From: Purshia tridentata
Lineage: Eukaryota > Streptophyta > Magnoliopsida > Rosales > Rosaceae
Length of the DNA: 34,812 nt
Assembly (NCBI GenBank): GCA_003254885.1
Contig: QANT01004465.1
Span: 1 to 34,812 of the forward strand
Reading direction: 5' to 3'
The position numbers and the translations under genes are program-made. This document shows, in pieces, positions 1-11,576 of the stretch (position 1 is its first letter; every line of letters starts with the position of its first letter). Below the pieces are notes generated by a model that worked only from the letters and a program-made list of their open reading frames with translations, made no database searches and had not been told where the DNA came from.

Positions 1-33
1 GTAAGAGAAAAAATAAAAATATATATATATAGG

Positions 34-281
34 TATATTTCAATTGTACCAATATCTGGGTTGGTATATATATATTTGAACTGCTTCATTTTCTGAGTTT
101 TGAGGGTAAATTCCATCTTTTCATCACATCCCCTTCTAGGGTATAGAATGTGTCCGATAGAGGTGTTATGTTAGGGTTTAGCTTTGGAATTTTGGGCAAA
201 GCCCAAAATCCTAGAGCTAAACCATAACATAAAAGCCGACAAACCATAGCCAATCGATTGATTGGTACAATTGAAATGTAT
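34..281. repeat. Fold-back (inverted-repeat) element, MITE-like
   Basis: The core is a hairpin: the arm 166-197 and the arm 201-232 are reverse complements at 28 of 32 positions, separated by a 3-base AAA loop. An outer pair (about 36-52 and 264-280, sharing TTTCAATTGTACCAAT) lies further out, with an asymmetric unpaired stretch on the left. This architecture fits a fold-back or MITE-type element that carries no protein. No clear target-site duplication was found, and the window edge is close, so the true left end could be missing. A microRNA-like precursor is an alternative reading of the inner hairpin. Confidence 0.55.
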
Positions 282-315
282 TTACAAACCAAAGTCAATC
301 GTTTGTTTGGTACAG
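241..315 (+). repeat. Diverged direct repeat, period 45 bp
   Basis: The segment beginning AAACCATAGCCAATCG at 241 is repeated in diverged form 45 bases later as AAACCAAAGTCAATCG at 286. Both copies continue into a GGTACA(A/G)TT motif. The first copy overlaps the right outer arm of the fold-back element, so the two structures probably share an origin. Confidence 0.5.
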
Positions 316-1777
316 TTAAATTCTATCATTAATTATAGGATAATATGATAATATTAATTAGGATATATAATATAATATTATAATATTAAAGTAATATACA
401 ATTAGAATAATATTATAATAATATTAGGATAATATTAAGATTTACATATCATTAATTTTATGATAATATTACATATTTTTTAAATTAAAAACATCTGGAT
501 AATATTTTTGGACCTTAGTCAAAAATAAAAAAGTATTAAGGTATTAGTCTAAGAGAGGAGAAAAAATTGGACCGGCCTATAAATCACCCTAATTAAAATT
601 TAGTTATTTGTTATGGGCCTTTATTGGACTACAAGAGCTTCGTTGGGCCAATGCCTCTTCAAACTCCAAGCCCATTCCTTTTTGGATTTTCTTGGACCGA
701 CTTCTTTTTGTTAAGCTTTTCTATGAAAAACAGCCAAACATGGATTGATGATGTGGCATCGTCAATAAAGAGGAAGTGTTACAAGAAAGTTTTTCTCGTG
801 AAGTTAATATGAAGCCTAGGTACACATAAATATTTTTGACAAGTACACCCCCAAAGACCAAACTATGACTCGTGGTAGAATACGAATCATGAGGCGTTGA
901 TGGGGGCGTGTTATCCCCATCTCTGGTGCTCTTTGGTAAAAAAGAAGTTTTTCTATTTTTGAAAATTCTTATCGCAAGTGCAATTAGTATTGAACATGAA
1001 ATTTACTTTTGGCATAAGTGTCAAAATATTTAAACACTAACTTAACATAGCATCCAAAAACCAAGGGCAAAGGAATTGAAGCTAGGTTGGCAAAGTGGTA
1101 GACTGCCCCCACCATGTCCCTCTTCCTCCGACTTCTAAAGCGTAAAAGCCTAAAATTAAGAACAGCATCACTTGGGTTGAAATCCAAGCCTGTCTGGGCT
1201 GCTTGCCGGGCTTGCTTAATACATTTGACTAAGCAACTTTCTCAATAGGGCCTTTGAAGATCGTACACTTTTAAAGTACTGCCCAAGTTTGTTTGTTTTT
1301 TTACTTTCATACCCAAGTAGCTTACTTGGCCATGTAGGTGCAACTTTTATTCCCTTTCTTATTGCATTAAACCTTTGTCACTTTTGACAGTGAGGAAAAT
1401 TGCAACCTGTGCCATCATAGAATATTAATCCAACCCCAATCAAATTCATTACAACCTGTTTTCTTTATTACTTTTGCAATGTCTTATACTAATATCTTCC
1501 ACATTCATCCATGCACATGTTGATAAATGTCGAACATAGATGTGTGTAACTTCCTTAGTCGTTAATTAGCTATTCCACACAAATTTAGCTTGATTTAGGA
1601 AGCTATTTGTCCCATAATTCTAGTGGATATATATAACTAGTAAGTATATGTTGACACATACATGAACGTTCTATTAGTAAAGATCAATCAATACGACGTA
1701 GTTATATAATGGGCTTGTAAGTTGCGACAAGCAATCCCCTTGACGATAAAAACAGAGCGTATGTCCATACTCTCTAT

Positions 1778-2119
1778 CACGTGACTTGCTCTCACTGGAT
1801 AACCCCAACCTTGGAGGTGGAAGCACGTGCAGTACCCACTTCTCACGTGACCAATCCGACTCGTGCTCTCATGTTATCAAGTAAACTATAAAAATGAAGA
1901 ACCCATATATATATATATATATACATATCTTCAAATTTCTAACATATCTTTTTTTGTTGAAATTTATTACATATGTTTACATATCCGGTCGCAGCATCTC
2001 AGAAAAGGCAATGCCCCATAGATTCTCGCCACGTGTCATTGACCACCGTCAGTTTTGGCTTTTGACACGAGCGGAGCACTCACATGTGCAGCTGACAAGA
2101 CACCCAACTATATCACGTG
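1778..2119. promoter_or_regulatory. Cluster of five G-boxes (CACGTG)
   Basis: CACGTG occurs at 1778-1783, 1824-1829, 1844-1849, 2030-2035 and 2114-2119. Further copies lie at 2456-2461, 3778-3783 and 4292-4297, all upstream of the GATA gene. The palindrome is the core site of plant bHLH (PIF-type) and bZIP (HY5/ABF-type) factors. It is expected about once in 4 kb of random sequence, so five in 342 bp is a marked excess. Assignment to the GATA gene, whose start is 2.7-3.0 kb away, is inference. Confidence 0.55.
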
Positions 2120-3214
2120 CAAAGTGGGCCCTAAACATCTGAATTACAACATTTTACGGAAAAAAAAAAACATAGAAGACGAAAAAATCTCTGCAAAAAT
2201 GAAACCCTCCAAACGAAGCAACGACCCAGGTACCCTCTCTTTTTCAGGCTTTCCTTTAATTCACGCAAAAAAGCGATAAAAAAAGTAAATCAAAATGAAG
2301 AATTAAAATATCTAATAAATAAAATGTAAGAATCAAATATCTCTCATCAATAAATTAAAATTAACACCTTATCCCATTCTACCGAGACCAACCTAGGGAT
2401 TGGTATCAGCAAATCCGGGTCCCACTTTTCTGATCATGCACTTCTCGATGTCTGCCACGTGGTTACACACCCGACATTTAACAGTGTGTTCAGCATCAGC
2501 TGACCTTCTCAGAGCTATATATATGCATGGTAAATTTGGTAATTGGGCAGACGTGGTTTCCATTTTTATAGTATATTTTAAGACAGACTTACCATTGTTT
2601 GCTTTGCCAACAATATTCATCTAGTTCATTGCCACGAGCTCACAAATAAATTATTTAGTTTTTATTTATTTTTATATATGTGATTCCTCGTTCTTTTGTA
2701 CAGGTGTGATTATTCTTTTTAAGAATATTTTCAATTTTTAAGAGATTGTTTATTTACTATTATACTTTATATTAAATTTTTTTTTGGGGTATCTAAGTCA
2801 AGGATGGGTTATTTTGCCAAAAAAAAATCAATTATTGAATTGATCGGTTCGGTATTTTTATAAAAATTTCGATTTCAGTGATAGAAACGAATCAAATCGG
2901 CTTTAATTAGGTTTGAAATGGTATTGAAATATCCATACTGACGATATACCAAACCAAACTGACATTTGAAAGTATATTATTATATTATTATATATATTTA
3001 TTTTGTGGCTTAGTTTGGACAATTTGATTTAGGGTTCATGCGCCCGTTAGGATCATCACACTGGAAATCCATCCCAAGCTATTCCAGAACCCCCCATCGA
3101 AGCCCTCTCTCATTTTCGATCACTTAGTTTCTCTATCTTTCAAGGTGATCCTAAATTCCCAACCATCACCATCATCTCCAACACCCTAACACCATGAAAT
3201 CCACCCATAAACCC

Positions 3215-3290
3215 ATTGTCGCTTCCCTCTCTCCCTCTCTCGCTCTCTCTGTCACACTATCTATCTGTCTCTCTCTCTCTCTCTCACTAG
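3215..3290. repeat. CT-rich microsatellite
   Basis: An interrupted run of CT dinucleotides and CCCTCTCT units. It follows a C-rich stretch (about 3030-3210) that resembles a plant 5' leader, but no coding sequence follows it. Confidence 0.7.
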
Positions 3291-4795
3291 TCACCACCAC
3301 CATCGCCTCTCTCTATATGTTTTTTAGGGTTTTGAATTTTTAGGGATTTCAAGTTATATCATAATTGGGCATTTTTAATTCAATTTTATAGGGTTATGAT
3401 TTTGGGAATGTCTATCTTAAAATAAATGTAAATTTTAATTTAAGAAAATGTTTTGAAAGCATATAGCCATATATACCCCTCGAAGTAAGTAACATTGTTA
3501 TTTTAATGTAATTCATCTCCATCTTTATATAAGTAAAAATGATTTTTTGTTTTTATTAATTAAAAAAAATAAAGTATGACTAAATGCGAGAGCGTTAGAA
3601 GGCGAAACATGAAATGATTCTCAAAATGTCAAAAGTCAAAACAGAAAAAAAAAATTTGAGAAATAATTTTAGTTTTTAACAAATAACAATAGACTCGCTC
3701 ATAAATTCATAATCGTACTCGGGCAAGGCGAGGTGAAAAGTGAAAATCCGAAATGGCAGGGTCTAAGAAGAGGAGGACACGTGGGCAGATCCCGGCCATT
3801 CATTTCACCAAGTTGAGCTGTACTAACTGTCGTGCTCACAAGTGAGTTTGCACAGGGGAATAGTGGTTAGTTAAAATTAAAACAATATTGTAAGCAATTA
3901 AAAAATTAGGTGAAAATCAGAGAGAAAAATAATAATAATAAAAACACGTCTCCCCATAAAAATTATAGCAGAGGAATCGGTCTGTATAAACTTGGACGCT
4001 AATGCACAAGTCTCAGCGACAAACCTGCTAGATCGGTTCCTAAGGGGTTGAATTTTAACTCTTAATCACGTTTAACTATATATTTTAAATAAATTATCCA
4101 ATTAAATTAACGTCTAGTTGACGTTTTTACCCTCCAAGCATGAGGGACTCTTATTCGTGACTTTCCAAAATTGTCCACGGCTTGCTGCTACTGGTAGTGT
4201 ATTTTATAAGCAACGTGTGTGTATGTATGTACTCGATGATTGTGTGTGGTATTGTTGTACAACTGGGTGATCATCACCGTAATCATCAACGCACGTGCAT
4301 TTGATTTCAAGGGCTCAAACAAGGAGAGGGCCCCATTTAATCTCGGTTGGTTCAGTGAATTTACCTGATTGACCTGGAGAAATCTCGAACACCAGCTGTC
4401 GGCTCTTGTACGAATTGAATGCAACTGTGACTCCATAATGCCACATAAAGCAAGGGGGCAAAATTGGTAAGGCAAACATAAAGGAAGTGAAGAAAGCAAA
4501 AGGGCAGGAAAGGAAACTAAATTAAAGCTTCTTTAAATTATTAAGTTATTATTTATTTAATTATTTGTATTTTGGTCTCTCATAAAAAACCACCATTTTA
4601 GGTGTCCGTCTGTCCCCTATGAAACGCAGAATAAACCCTCTGGGCTTTCCCTCTTCCTACACTTTCTCTCACTATTTTCTCCCACTATTTTCTCTTCTCA
4701 CTGCTACCGTTTCCTCTCTGCCTTAACACGAAAACCAAAACAAAAAACAAAAAACCGAAACAGAAATTAAAGACTAAAATCTATTAGCAGCAGCT

Positions 4796-6008
4796 ATGGA
4801 AGCACCCGAATATATTCAGAACAGTTTTTGCACACAATTCACACCCGAAAATCGCCAGTACTCTTTCGATAACATTATTAAGAGCAATGGTGGTGGTGGC
4901 AGCGACAATTTAATGGTGGAAGTGGAAGCCTATTTGGACATTCCAAACGATGACATTGCTGACGACGGCAATATCTTCGACACCCTCACCGGGATTTCCA
5001 ATTCCACCGATTCTTCCACCGTCACCAACGTCATCGACAGCAGCTGCAATTCCTCTTCTTTCTCCGGCTCCGAGCCCTATGTCGTCGGCAGCGATACCGG
5101 CTGCCCCAATTTCGCTGAAGGCCCCTTCTCCAGTGTCTTTCAGGACCCGGTAAGTAAATGAATATGTCAATATTAATCAATTTAAGTACGTAAATTAATT
5201 CACAGTATAGTTATAATTAATTATGTAATTTTTCGACTTTTGACAGTACGTCAACGATGGTTTAGCTGGTCTCGAATTTATCGTGGAGGATCGGTTTTCT
5301 AGCGAGGAAATAGAGCAGATGCAGTTCATTTCCGGAATGAAAGCCCAACCCGACGAGGCCGCCTCCGAGACCTGCCAACTCCAACCCGACACCAACCCGA
5401 TATTCAACCGGGTGGTACCCGCAAAGGCCCGCAGCAAGCGCTCCAGGGCCGCTCCATGCAACTGGACGTCCCGCCTCCTCCTAGTCCCTCCGACGACACC
5501 AAAACCGGAGACTGCTGGCGTCGTCGTTTCGGAGGAGGTTCCACCGCCTCCGTCAACTGTCGGCAAGAAGACGGTGAAAGCCGCCTCACCCAAGAAGAAA
5601 GAGGCCACCCCGGAAGGCGCAGTGGGTTCCGGGCCTGCTGGGGACGGTCGGAAGTGCCTGCATTGCGCTACGGAGAAGACCCCGCAGTGGCGGACGGGGC
5701 CAATGGGCCCGAAGACGCTCTGCAACGCCTGTGGGGTCCGCTACAAATCGGGCCGGCTGGTGCCCGAGTACCGGCCGGCAGCCAGCCCGACTTTCGTGCT
5801 GACGAAGCACTCGAACTCGCACCGCAAGGTGCTGGAGCTGCGGCGCCAGAAGGAGATGTTCCGGGCTCAACAACAGTTTCTTCATCACCAGCAACCGCAG
5901 CCTCACCACCATCATCATCACCATCCGAATATGGTTTTCGACGTATCCAACGGTGGAGATTACTTGATCCACCAGCACGTGGGGCCCGACTTCCGGCAGC
6001 TGATCTAG
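4796..6008 (+). CDS. GATA-type zinc-finger transcription factor (GATA5/9/12 subgroup)
   Basis: Two exons, 4796-5149 and 5247-6008, joined in phase 0 across a 97-bp GT-AG intron, give 371 residues. The single type-IV zinc finger is C255-x2-C258-x18-C277-x2-C280, the plant GATA spacing, followed by a basic tail containing [17 protein letters not shown] and a leucine/arginine-rich stretch ([11 protein letters not shown]). The first exon is acidic with poly-Gly and Ser/Thr runs, typical of the activating N-terminus. A lysine/arginine patch (AKARSKRSR) near residue 170 is a likely nuclear signal. A His/Gln-rich run precedes the conserved C-terminal DFRQLI ending. The opening MEAPEY and this ending point to the GATA5/9/12 subgroup of subfamily A (nuclear, binds WGATAR). 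The start is the only good ATG after a CT-rich leader. Exon 2 is far more GC-rich than its surroundings. Which paralogue it is rests on synteny only. Confidence 0.93.
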
Positions 6009-9000
6009 TGGGTGGGGGCGCTGCGCTAGAGTAGCTAGCTAGGCAACTTTGGAGGTTAATTTAGTGGGGCCCAGTTCATCCTTTTTAATTAACATTAGAC
6101 AATTTAATTCGTAATGTTATTTTTTCTTTTCTTCTAATTCTTCCTAATCTTCTGCTCTTCTCGAGTAATTTTCCTAACTGATTTTTGAGTTTTTTTGTTC
6201 ATTGAAGAGAGTTAAATATAAATGAACTAATTATAAAAAATAGGGTGCCCTAGCTACTTTAATTAATAAGCTAAGCTTTTAATGAGCTGAGTGTGTGAAA
6301 ATTATATGTAGAGTAGAGTTTGATGTACGTCGCCAACTAACAGTTGATAAAAGGCCTTAATAATTTGGTGGCGTTGGCTCTTTCTCTATGTCTGTGACTT
6401 ATACCAGTAGTACTCCCATGGTCCCCATAACCCAATTGATCGAACATGCACTGGTTATGTTCATAGCCAACCCATCATCATTTAGCCCCTACCACGTTCT
6501 TTAGAGTTTAGTTAGGTTAGTTGCTTCAAATGATAATATTCAATTCACCAAGTCAAAACTTAATTATTAATTGTCTAATATGATATCAAAAATCTAATTT
6601 TAAGAGATTTTAAGTTTAAAACCTCCAACTCAGGTTAAATTTTAGAACAGTTTTCTTGATTTCAATGATTATGTAACACATCATAATTATTATAACTAAC
6701 AAGATCATGGTTTTTAATATTCTTAAATCTTTGTGTACTGTCATATATAGCTATTTAACTGATTTAATAACTAATATCCCTAGCTAACTATCCCTATATA
6801 TATATAACACAAAATGGTAATGGAATAGCACAAAATGGTACTTATGGGACCTGGGCATTGAAATGGTGTACCCACTGAGTTGGTGTCTAGTGAGAGATAA
6901 TCATGTTATCTTGTTGAGACCCCCAACATCACCAAGTGATAGGTCTCCAACCTAATCATACTTTGAATGACAAGAAATGTTGCACCTTTGTAATTTACTG
7001 TCCTATTATACATATACATTGCTCATTAGGTCACACAATTATAAAGATCATAGCTACAGACTATAGCTAGCTACATTTAGATTTTTGTTGCAGACCCAAA
7101 AGACAAAAAGAAAAGACATTAATAATTTGATTCATGGCCTGTGTGACCAGCTAGAGATTATGATTAATATTGTAGCTAAAGTGCATGAAATTCAGTGAAA
7201 AACTGGTTACAGGCCAGTGAGGGTTAACCATTGCAGAGAATGTTGGGAAAAAAAAAAGCATCAGAGATTTGAGGCTAAACAGATTGTTCACATCTTCTTC
7301 TGCTGCATAAAATCCGGTTGGCTGAATTAATTAATTTGTCACAAAATTTCAAGAAAATCAAAATGAAGATCGATTTTTCCCAATGAAAACCAAAATGATT
7401 GAACATGAACATGCATGTATTTCACAAACCCACTTCCTTTTATTTTTTAATTGCACGTGGGTCCAATCCCTTCACTTCCTAAAGATTTCAGCACAAGTGT
7501 ACTACTTCCAAGACCAATAATATTAATATGGATTTTAATTTTATTTTGTAAATTTTTTTATTTTATTGTAAAATGAGTTTGGATTGACCCGAATACGATG
7601 TTATAGTTGTAATATTTTATGACAATTAATGAAGTTGTTATAGTTGACAATATGCTATGTATATGCATGCAGGATCCTAGGCAACGCTGATCCAAAGGCC
7701 TGTTGAGTTAATTGTATAATGTATTAATATTGTCATATAAGTACTTAATAAATATTCTTTAATTATAATCTTGCTATGTACTGTTTCTGCTTATGTGGTT
7801 TTATAACTTTGTTTAGTGTTATCGATGGGTTAGCCAACAAAAGTAGAAGAAAAAGAAATAAGGGAAAACCAGAGGAACCCAATGGTGGGAATAATTATTT
7901 TCAAAACTCAAAGTTTGAAAAATAAAATAAAAATTGAATCTTTGTTTTGAACTTGTGATTTACATTTGTACAGTAGTGTAGAAGGGTGGCAAAGTTTGCG
8001 GTGGTCACGTGCCTCTTTTTCATGCCCTCATGCACCAGTCAGTGGTTTATGATGCCATCACTGACACAGACACAAGTTTCTTCATTCAAATTTAAGTTAT
8101 AAAGCTGCACTGTGTGTGTGTAATAATACTTTGGAAAATTTAATTCAATTTATTAATTTTTTATTTTTAATGTCATAAACAGGGGGAAAAAAATGATATA
8201 GCCCACTAAGTAATAATTATAAGAAAATGAAAACCAGTTGAACCATATATACTCCATGGAAGAAAAAGCAAGTCCACTCTGAAATGGTCAAATTAAGCAA
8301 AGAGAAGCATGATCTTTACTTAAAGAAGATGGGAATGATGCTAAATATAATCAGCATCCATAATAGTTCCATTTTGAACATGTTGGAAGCAATATATATA
8401 TGGGTTTCCATGCATGGGGATTACTTTCCATGTTCATTATAAAGGGATTGTCTCCAATTTCCATCCACACCCACCTCTACTCTGACAATGACTTGGGCCA
8501 CCTTTTATTATATATTTATAAGCTCAAACATTTCTCAATTGCCCTAACATGGTAACTACTGACTCTCCAAATGAAGAAACGTCTGTCATTTAATTATTTA
8601 CCTAATTCATATATGTGCTCATCATATACACATGGTATTATGGTAAACCTCCATCCAACTAGTTGTTAACAAATCAAAGCTACACCACTACATAGGAGAA
8701 AGGTTATAATCAATTTTCTTCTGGGCCATTGCTTATAGACACTAAAAAGGGCTGCTGAAAACAGTTGTGCAACTGTTCAATCTTTGTCATGTAGTGGGGA
8801 TCTAAATCTTTATTACCTACCCATCTCAATGCCTCTTGAACTAAAGCTCTTTGGGCAGACCCAAGTTCTTAATGTCAAGTAGAAAAGACATTTGGGGTTG
8901 CATTTCAGTGAGTCATGCTTAGAAGTTACACATTAAGAATGAATTTTCATACATATGTATAGATGCAAAGGACTTTGAGAATGTGAGAGAGAGAGAGAGG

Positions 9001-10806
9001 CACATGCAACATGCAAGTGTATGGTTATCATGGAGACATTGGCTCTAAAGCCAATGCTCTCTTTTCAAAGAAATGGGAGACATTGGACGTTATCACATCG
9101 ACCGCCCCGCTTCCTCACCTGCACTTCACGTTGCTTACAATCTTATTCTATATTATCAATCCATGACACGTGTCAACATCCCTTTTGCCCCACCTTTATT
9201 TCATTTTGAGATAGTTAAAGAGAAAATGCATTGGTGTTTTGACTGGAGGTACTTACGGCAGACGTCAAATATTAGTATTTGAAATTAAAAAGGAAGATTA
9301 TTTTATTCCCAGTAAAGGAACAGCAATGTAGTACATTGACGCCGTAGGAAAAATGCACTTGAAGGAGAGTTTCAACAATTATAGCAACGAGTCAGAGAAT
9401 TCAATTCTTGCAGCATCAGAGAATTCAACTCCACTAGATGATATCAGAGGTGATGGTGATGGCACTCATCTCTTCGCCTCTATCTTCCAACTTCAATCTC
9501 TTTATCGAGGCACACTCAGACCCAATTCTAAATATATTTACAAAAAAATGGAAGATAAGATTAGCAATATAACTACAAACAACTTTATAAATCGAGTGAA
9601 CTGAATCTTTAGTAAACAACAAAGACACGTCCTCTACAGAAACCAACTAAATCAGACATATCATAAGTATTGCTGTATACAGTGCAAAAAGTTTAGTTAC
9701 CCACCACCATTAGAACTGAAAACTACATGTCAATACTAGGACAGATAGGATTGCTCCTCCCACATTAATTATTGATTACTAGCTCTTCACCCCAAAACTG
9801 GAAAAACTCAATCTTGATCTCAAGGCTTATACCATAGAACAGAAGTTCGTGTCTATCATGTTTGGAGAATGAAACTGAGGTCCACACACCATTCTTGACT
9901 TTGAAAGACCAAAGAGAAAAATAAATGCAAAACACTATGAAACTGAACTTCAATAATAAGAAATTTAAAAAAGGTAGACACAACAGTTTCAGTAGAATGC
10001 ATGGATTAGATGCATTCCCTTTTTATTTTGTGAGATGACTTCAAGGACCTATATACCAAATACTTTCTCAGAAACATTTGATGGAAAAAATTCTTGCTAA
10101 ATGGAAGTTTATCCTAACCAAAAATATGTCAAGTATTTCGTATGGGGTATGCAATTTGGCTCTAGCCCGCTTCTGTTCATGATATTTTTGCTTGCCTTAT
10201 ATCATGGTTAAATGACCACATAAAGGAGAGCAAAACATGAAACCAATTGAGTTTCAACATTATTGGCAGCACGTTACACCTAACATCCCCGATATATGTT
10301 CCTATTGCAAAAAGCTTGAATCTTAATGAACGCTATGTTCTATAATAGAAAACACATAATAATAGATGAATTCATAATTGTTACATGTTGTATATCAAAT
10401 AGCGCATCTAAAATGTCAGTGTCAGAAGGTTTCTTTGAGCAGTACTATAGCTGGTTTAGATGTCATATACCCTCTACATTTTATGAACAATGTGACCCAA
10501 ATATGTTCCTCTAAACTTATTATCAAACCAAAAATTTGGGCCAGTAATACAAATTACATAAACAAAAGAATTGAAGTATACAAAATTGAAAATCCCACTA
10601 ACCAACGACTAAAGGCATAAGTGACCAGTGTGATAGACTAGACTAACACTTTCTGAATATCAGTTTCACCAATTTTAGTACGACCAAAACAAATTGAGCA
10701 AATTACAACACAGAAAGAAAGAATAATACAAATTCAGGATTCAATATTAGCTCATTATGGAGTAAAAAAGTTGCTTACAGATAATAAATACAAAACATTG
10801 GAGATA
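6009..10806. other. Intergenic, AT-rich; no gene seen
   Basis: Nearly 4.8 kb between the GATA stop and the small NFD6-like gene. I see no reading frame with protein character. Isolated CACGTG hexamers lie at 7454-7459, 8006-8011 and 9167-9172. A small perfect inverted repeat (CATTGGCT/AGCCAATG) sits at about 9037-9056 just after a GA run. The right half (about 9300-10800) could hold alternative 3' exons or the 3' UTR of the NFD6-like gene, but nothing in the sequence fixes this. Confidence 0.6.
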
Positions 10807-11222
10807 TCAAACTCCCGGGTTTGCACCGAGCATACCCTGAGACAACGACCTTGAGCTCCTCGAGTCAATGCCGAGGCACGACGTGAGCCGAGCCGACGAG
10901 ACCGCTGTGTGAAACGGAAGCAAAGATTGCAGAGAACCCAACTGAGGAATCGGCCTGAAATTCAAAAAGTCGTTAAAGTTAAAAACTTTGCTAGTTCGAT
11001 GAAAACCCATTGGAGAAAACGACCTGAATTACAATCCCAAAAGGAAAATTTGCAAAAGATGGGTGTGTAAATGGGTTTGGGGCTTGCTTACCTTGACATT
11101 GTGAGAGAGGAGCGAGTGCAGGGGAGCGAAGAGATGGGTGTGGGCTTGAGCGTTGGTTTGGTCACGCTGGATTTGAGAAAAGAGAAAGTCGGCTTTGTAA
11201 GAGATCTGCAGCGAGAGGCCAT
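10807..11222 (-). CDS. NUCLEAR FUSION DEFECTIVE 6-like small protein
   Basis: Two exons on the minus strand, 11222-11092 and 10954-10807, join in frame (AG|G, Arg) to give 92 residues. The N-terminus MASRCRSLTKPTFSFLK is rich in Ser/Arg/Lys without acidic residues, like an organelle-targeting peptide. The second exon encodes the family signature: a PQLGSLQSLLPFHTAVSSAR stretch followed by LTSCLGIDSRS and a short SLSQG tail. Plant NFD6-like proteins are about 90-110 residues and predicted to be plastid or mitochondrial. Arabidopsis NFD6 is known from a polar-nuclei fusion (karyogamy) screen, but the biochemical role is unknown. Genes of this family often have alternative last exons; here the simple read-through into a TGA at 10809-10807 is modelled. 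A telo-box lies about 30 bp upstream of the start. Confidence 0.75.
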
Positions 11223-11250
11223 TGGAGAACCCGGCAGAGAGATGGTGGAG

Positions 11251-11259
11251 TTAGGGTTT
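11251..11259 (-). promoter_or_regulatory. Telo-box (AAACCCTAA) in NFD6-like leader
   Basis: The minus strand reads AAACCCTAA about 30 bases upstream of the NFD6-like start codon. This motif is common near transcription starts of plant housekeeping and translation-related genes. Confidence 0.5.
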
Positions 11260-11326
11260 TGGAGATGACAGTCACAGTTATTGGAGAGCCAGGGCTTTAC
11301 TCTCTACTGGGGTTGGGGAAATTACC

Positions 11327-11576
11327 AAAAGGTGATGAGGAATATTATTAAAGACTTCTTAGCAAGAAATATTATTTCCCCCTGGCAAATTAATTCACAG
11401 GAAAAGAAAAAAAAAAAAGTGATTTTTTTTTAAAAAAAATAAAGTTTGAAAAAGGTGATGAGGAATATTATTAAAGACTTCTTAGTAAGAAATATTATTT
11501 CCCCCTGGCAAATTAATTCACAGGAAAAGAAAAAAAAAAAAGTGATTTTTTTTAAAAAAAATCAAGTTTGATTTTT
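11327..11576 (+). repeat. Tandem duplication, 2 copies of 123 bp
   Basis: GGTGATGAGG begins at 11331 and again at 11454. The copies are nearly identical through the following 120 bases, with one clear substitution (AGCAAG versus AGTAAG) and small differences in the A/T runs. Each copy ends in a poly-A then poly-T stretch. The high identity implies a recent event. It lies upstream of the NFD6-like gene and about 0.65 kb beyond the 3' end of PTH2. Confidence 0.9.

Larger units (their letters stand above)
1..4795. other. Intergenic and promoter region upstream of the GATA gene
   Basis: No convincing coding sequence is visible on either strand. The region holds the fold-back element at 34-281, AT-rich low-complexity DNA (about 320-500), TA-dinucleotide runs (for example 1904-1922), a CT-rich tract at about 3215-3290, and many CACGTG hexamers. 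GGCCCA/TGGGCC motifs at about 570-680 are common plant promoter elements. The CT-rich stretch at about 4640-4720 just before the GATA start is a plausible 5' leader. Short reading frames here have no recognisable protein character. Confidence 0.7.

Noticed and set aside
1088..1185. A functional tRNA gene
   Set aside because: The flanks do not form an acceptor stem, and the spacing of the putative boxes is too long for a tRNA.
2760..2990. ATCGGTTCGGT-rich segment as a retroelement or Helitron fragment
   Set aside because: The phrase is common in plant repeats, but no termini, target duplication or coding remnant is visible, so no class can be supported.
5195..5978. Long minus-strand and alternate-frame reading frames over GATA exon 2
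   Set aside because: They are shadows of a GC-rich exon; only the + frame contains the zinc finger and keeps frame across the intron.
9021..9282. Two overlapping small + strand reading frames
   Set aside because: There is no family resemblance, no splice or promoter support, and an ordinary length for random AT-rich DNA.
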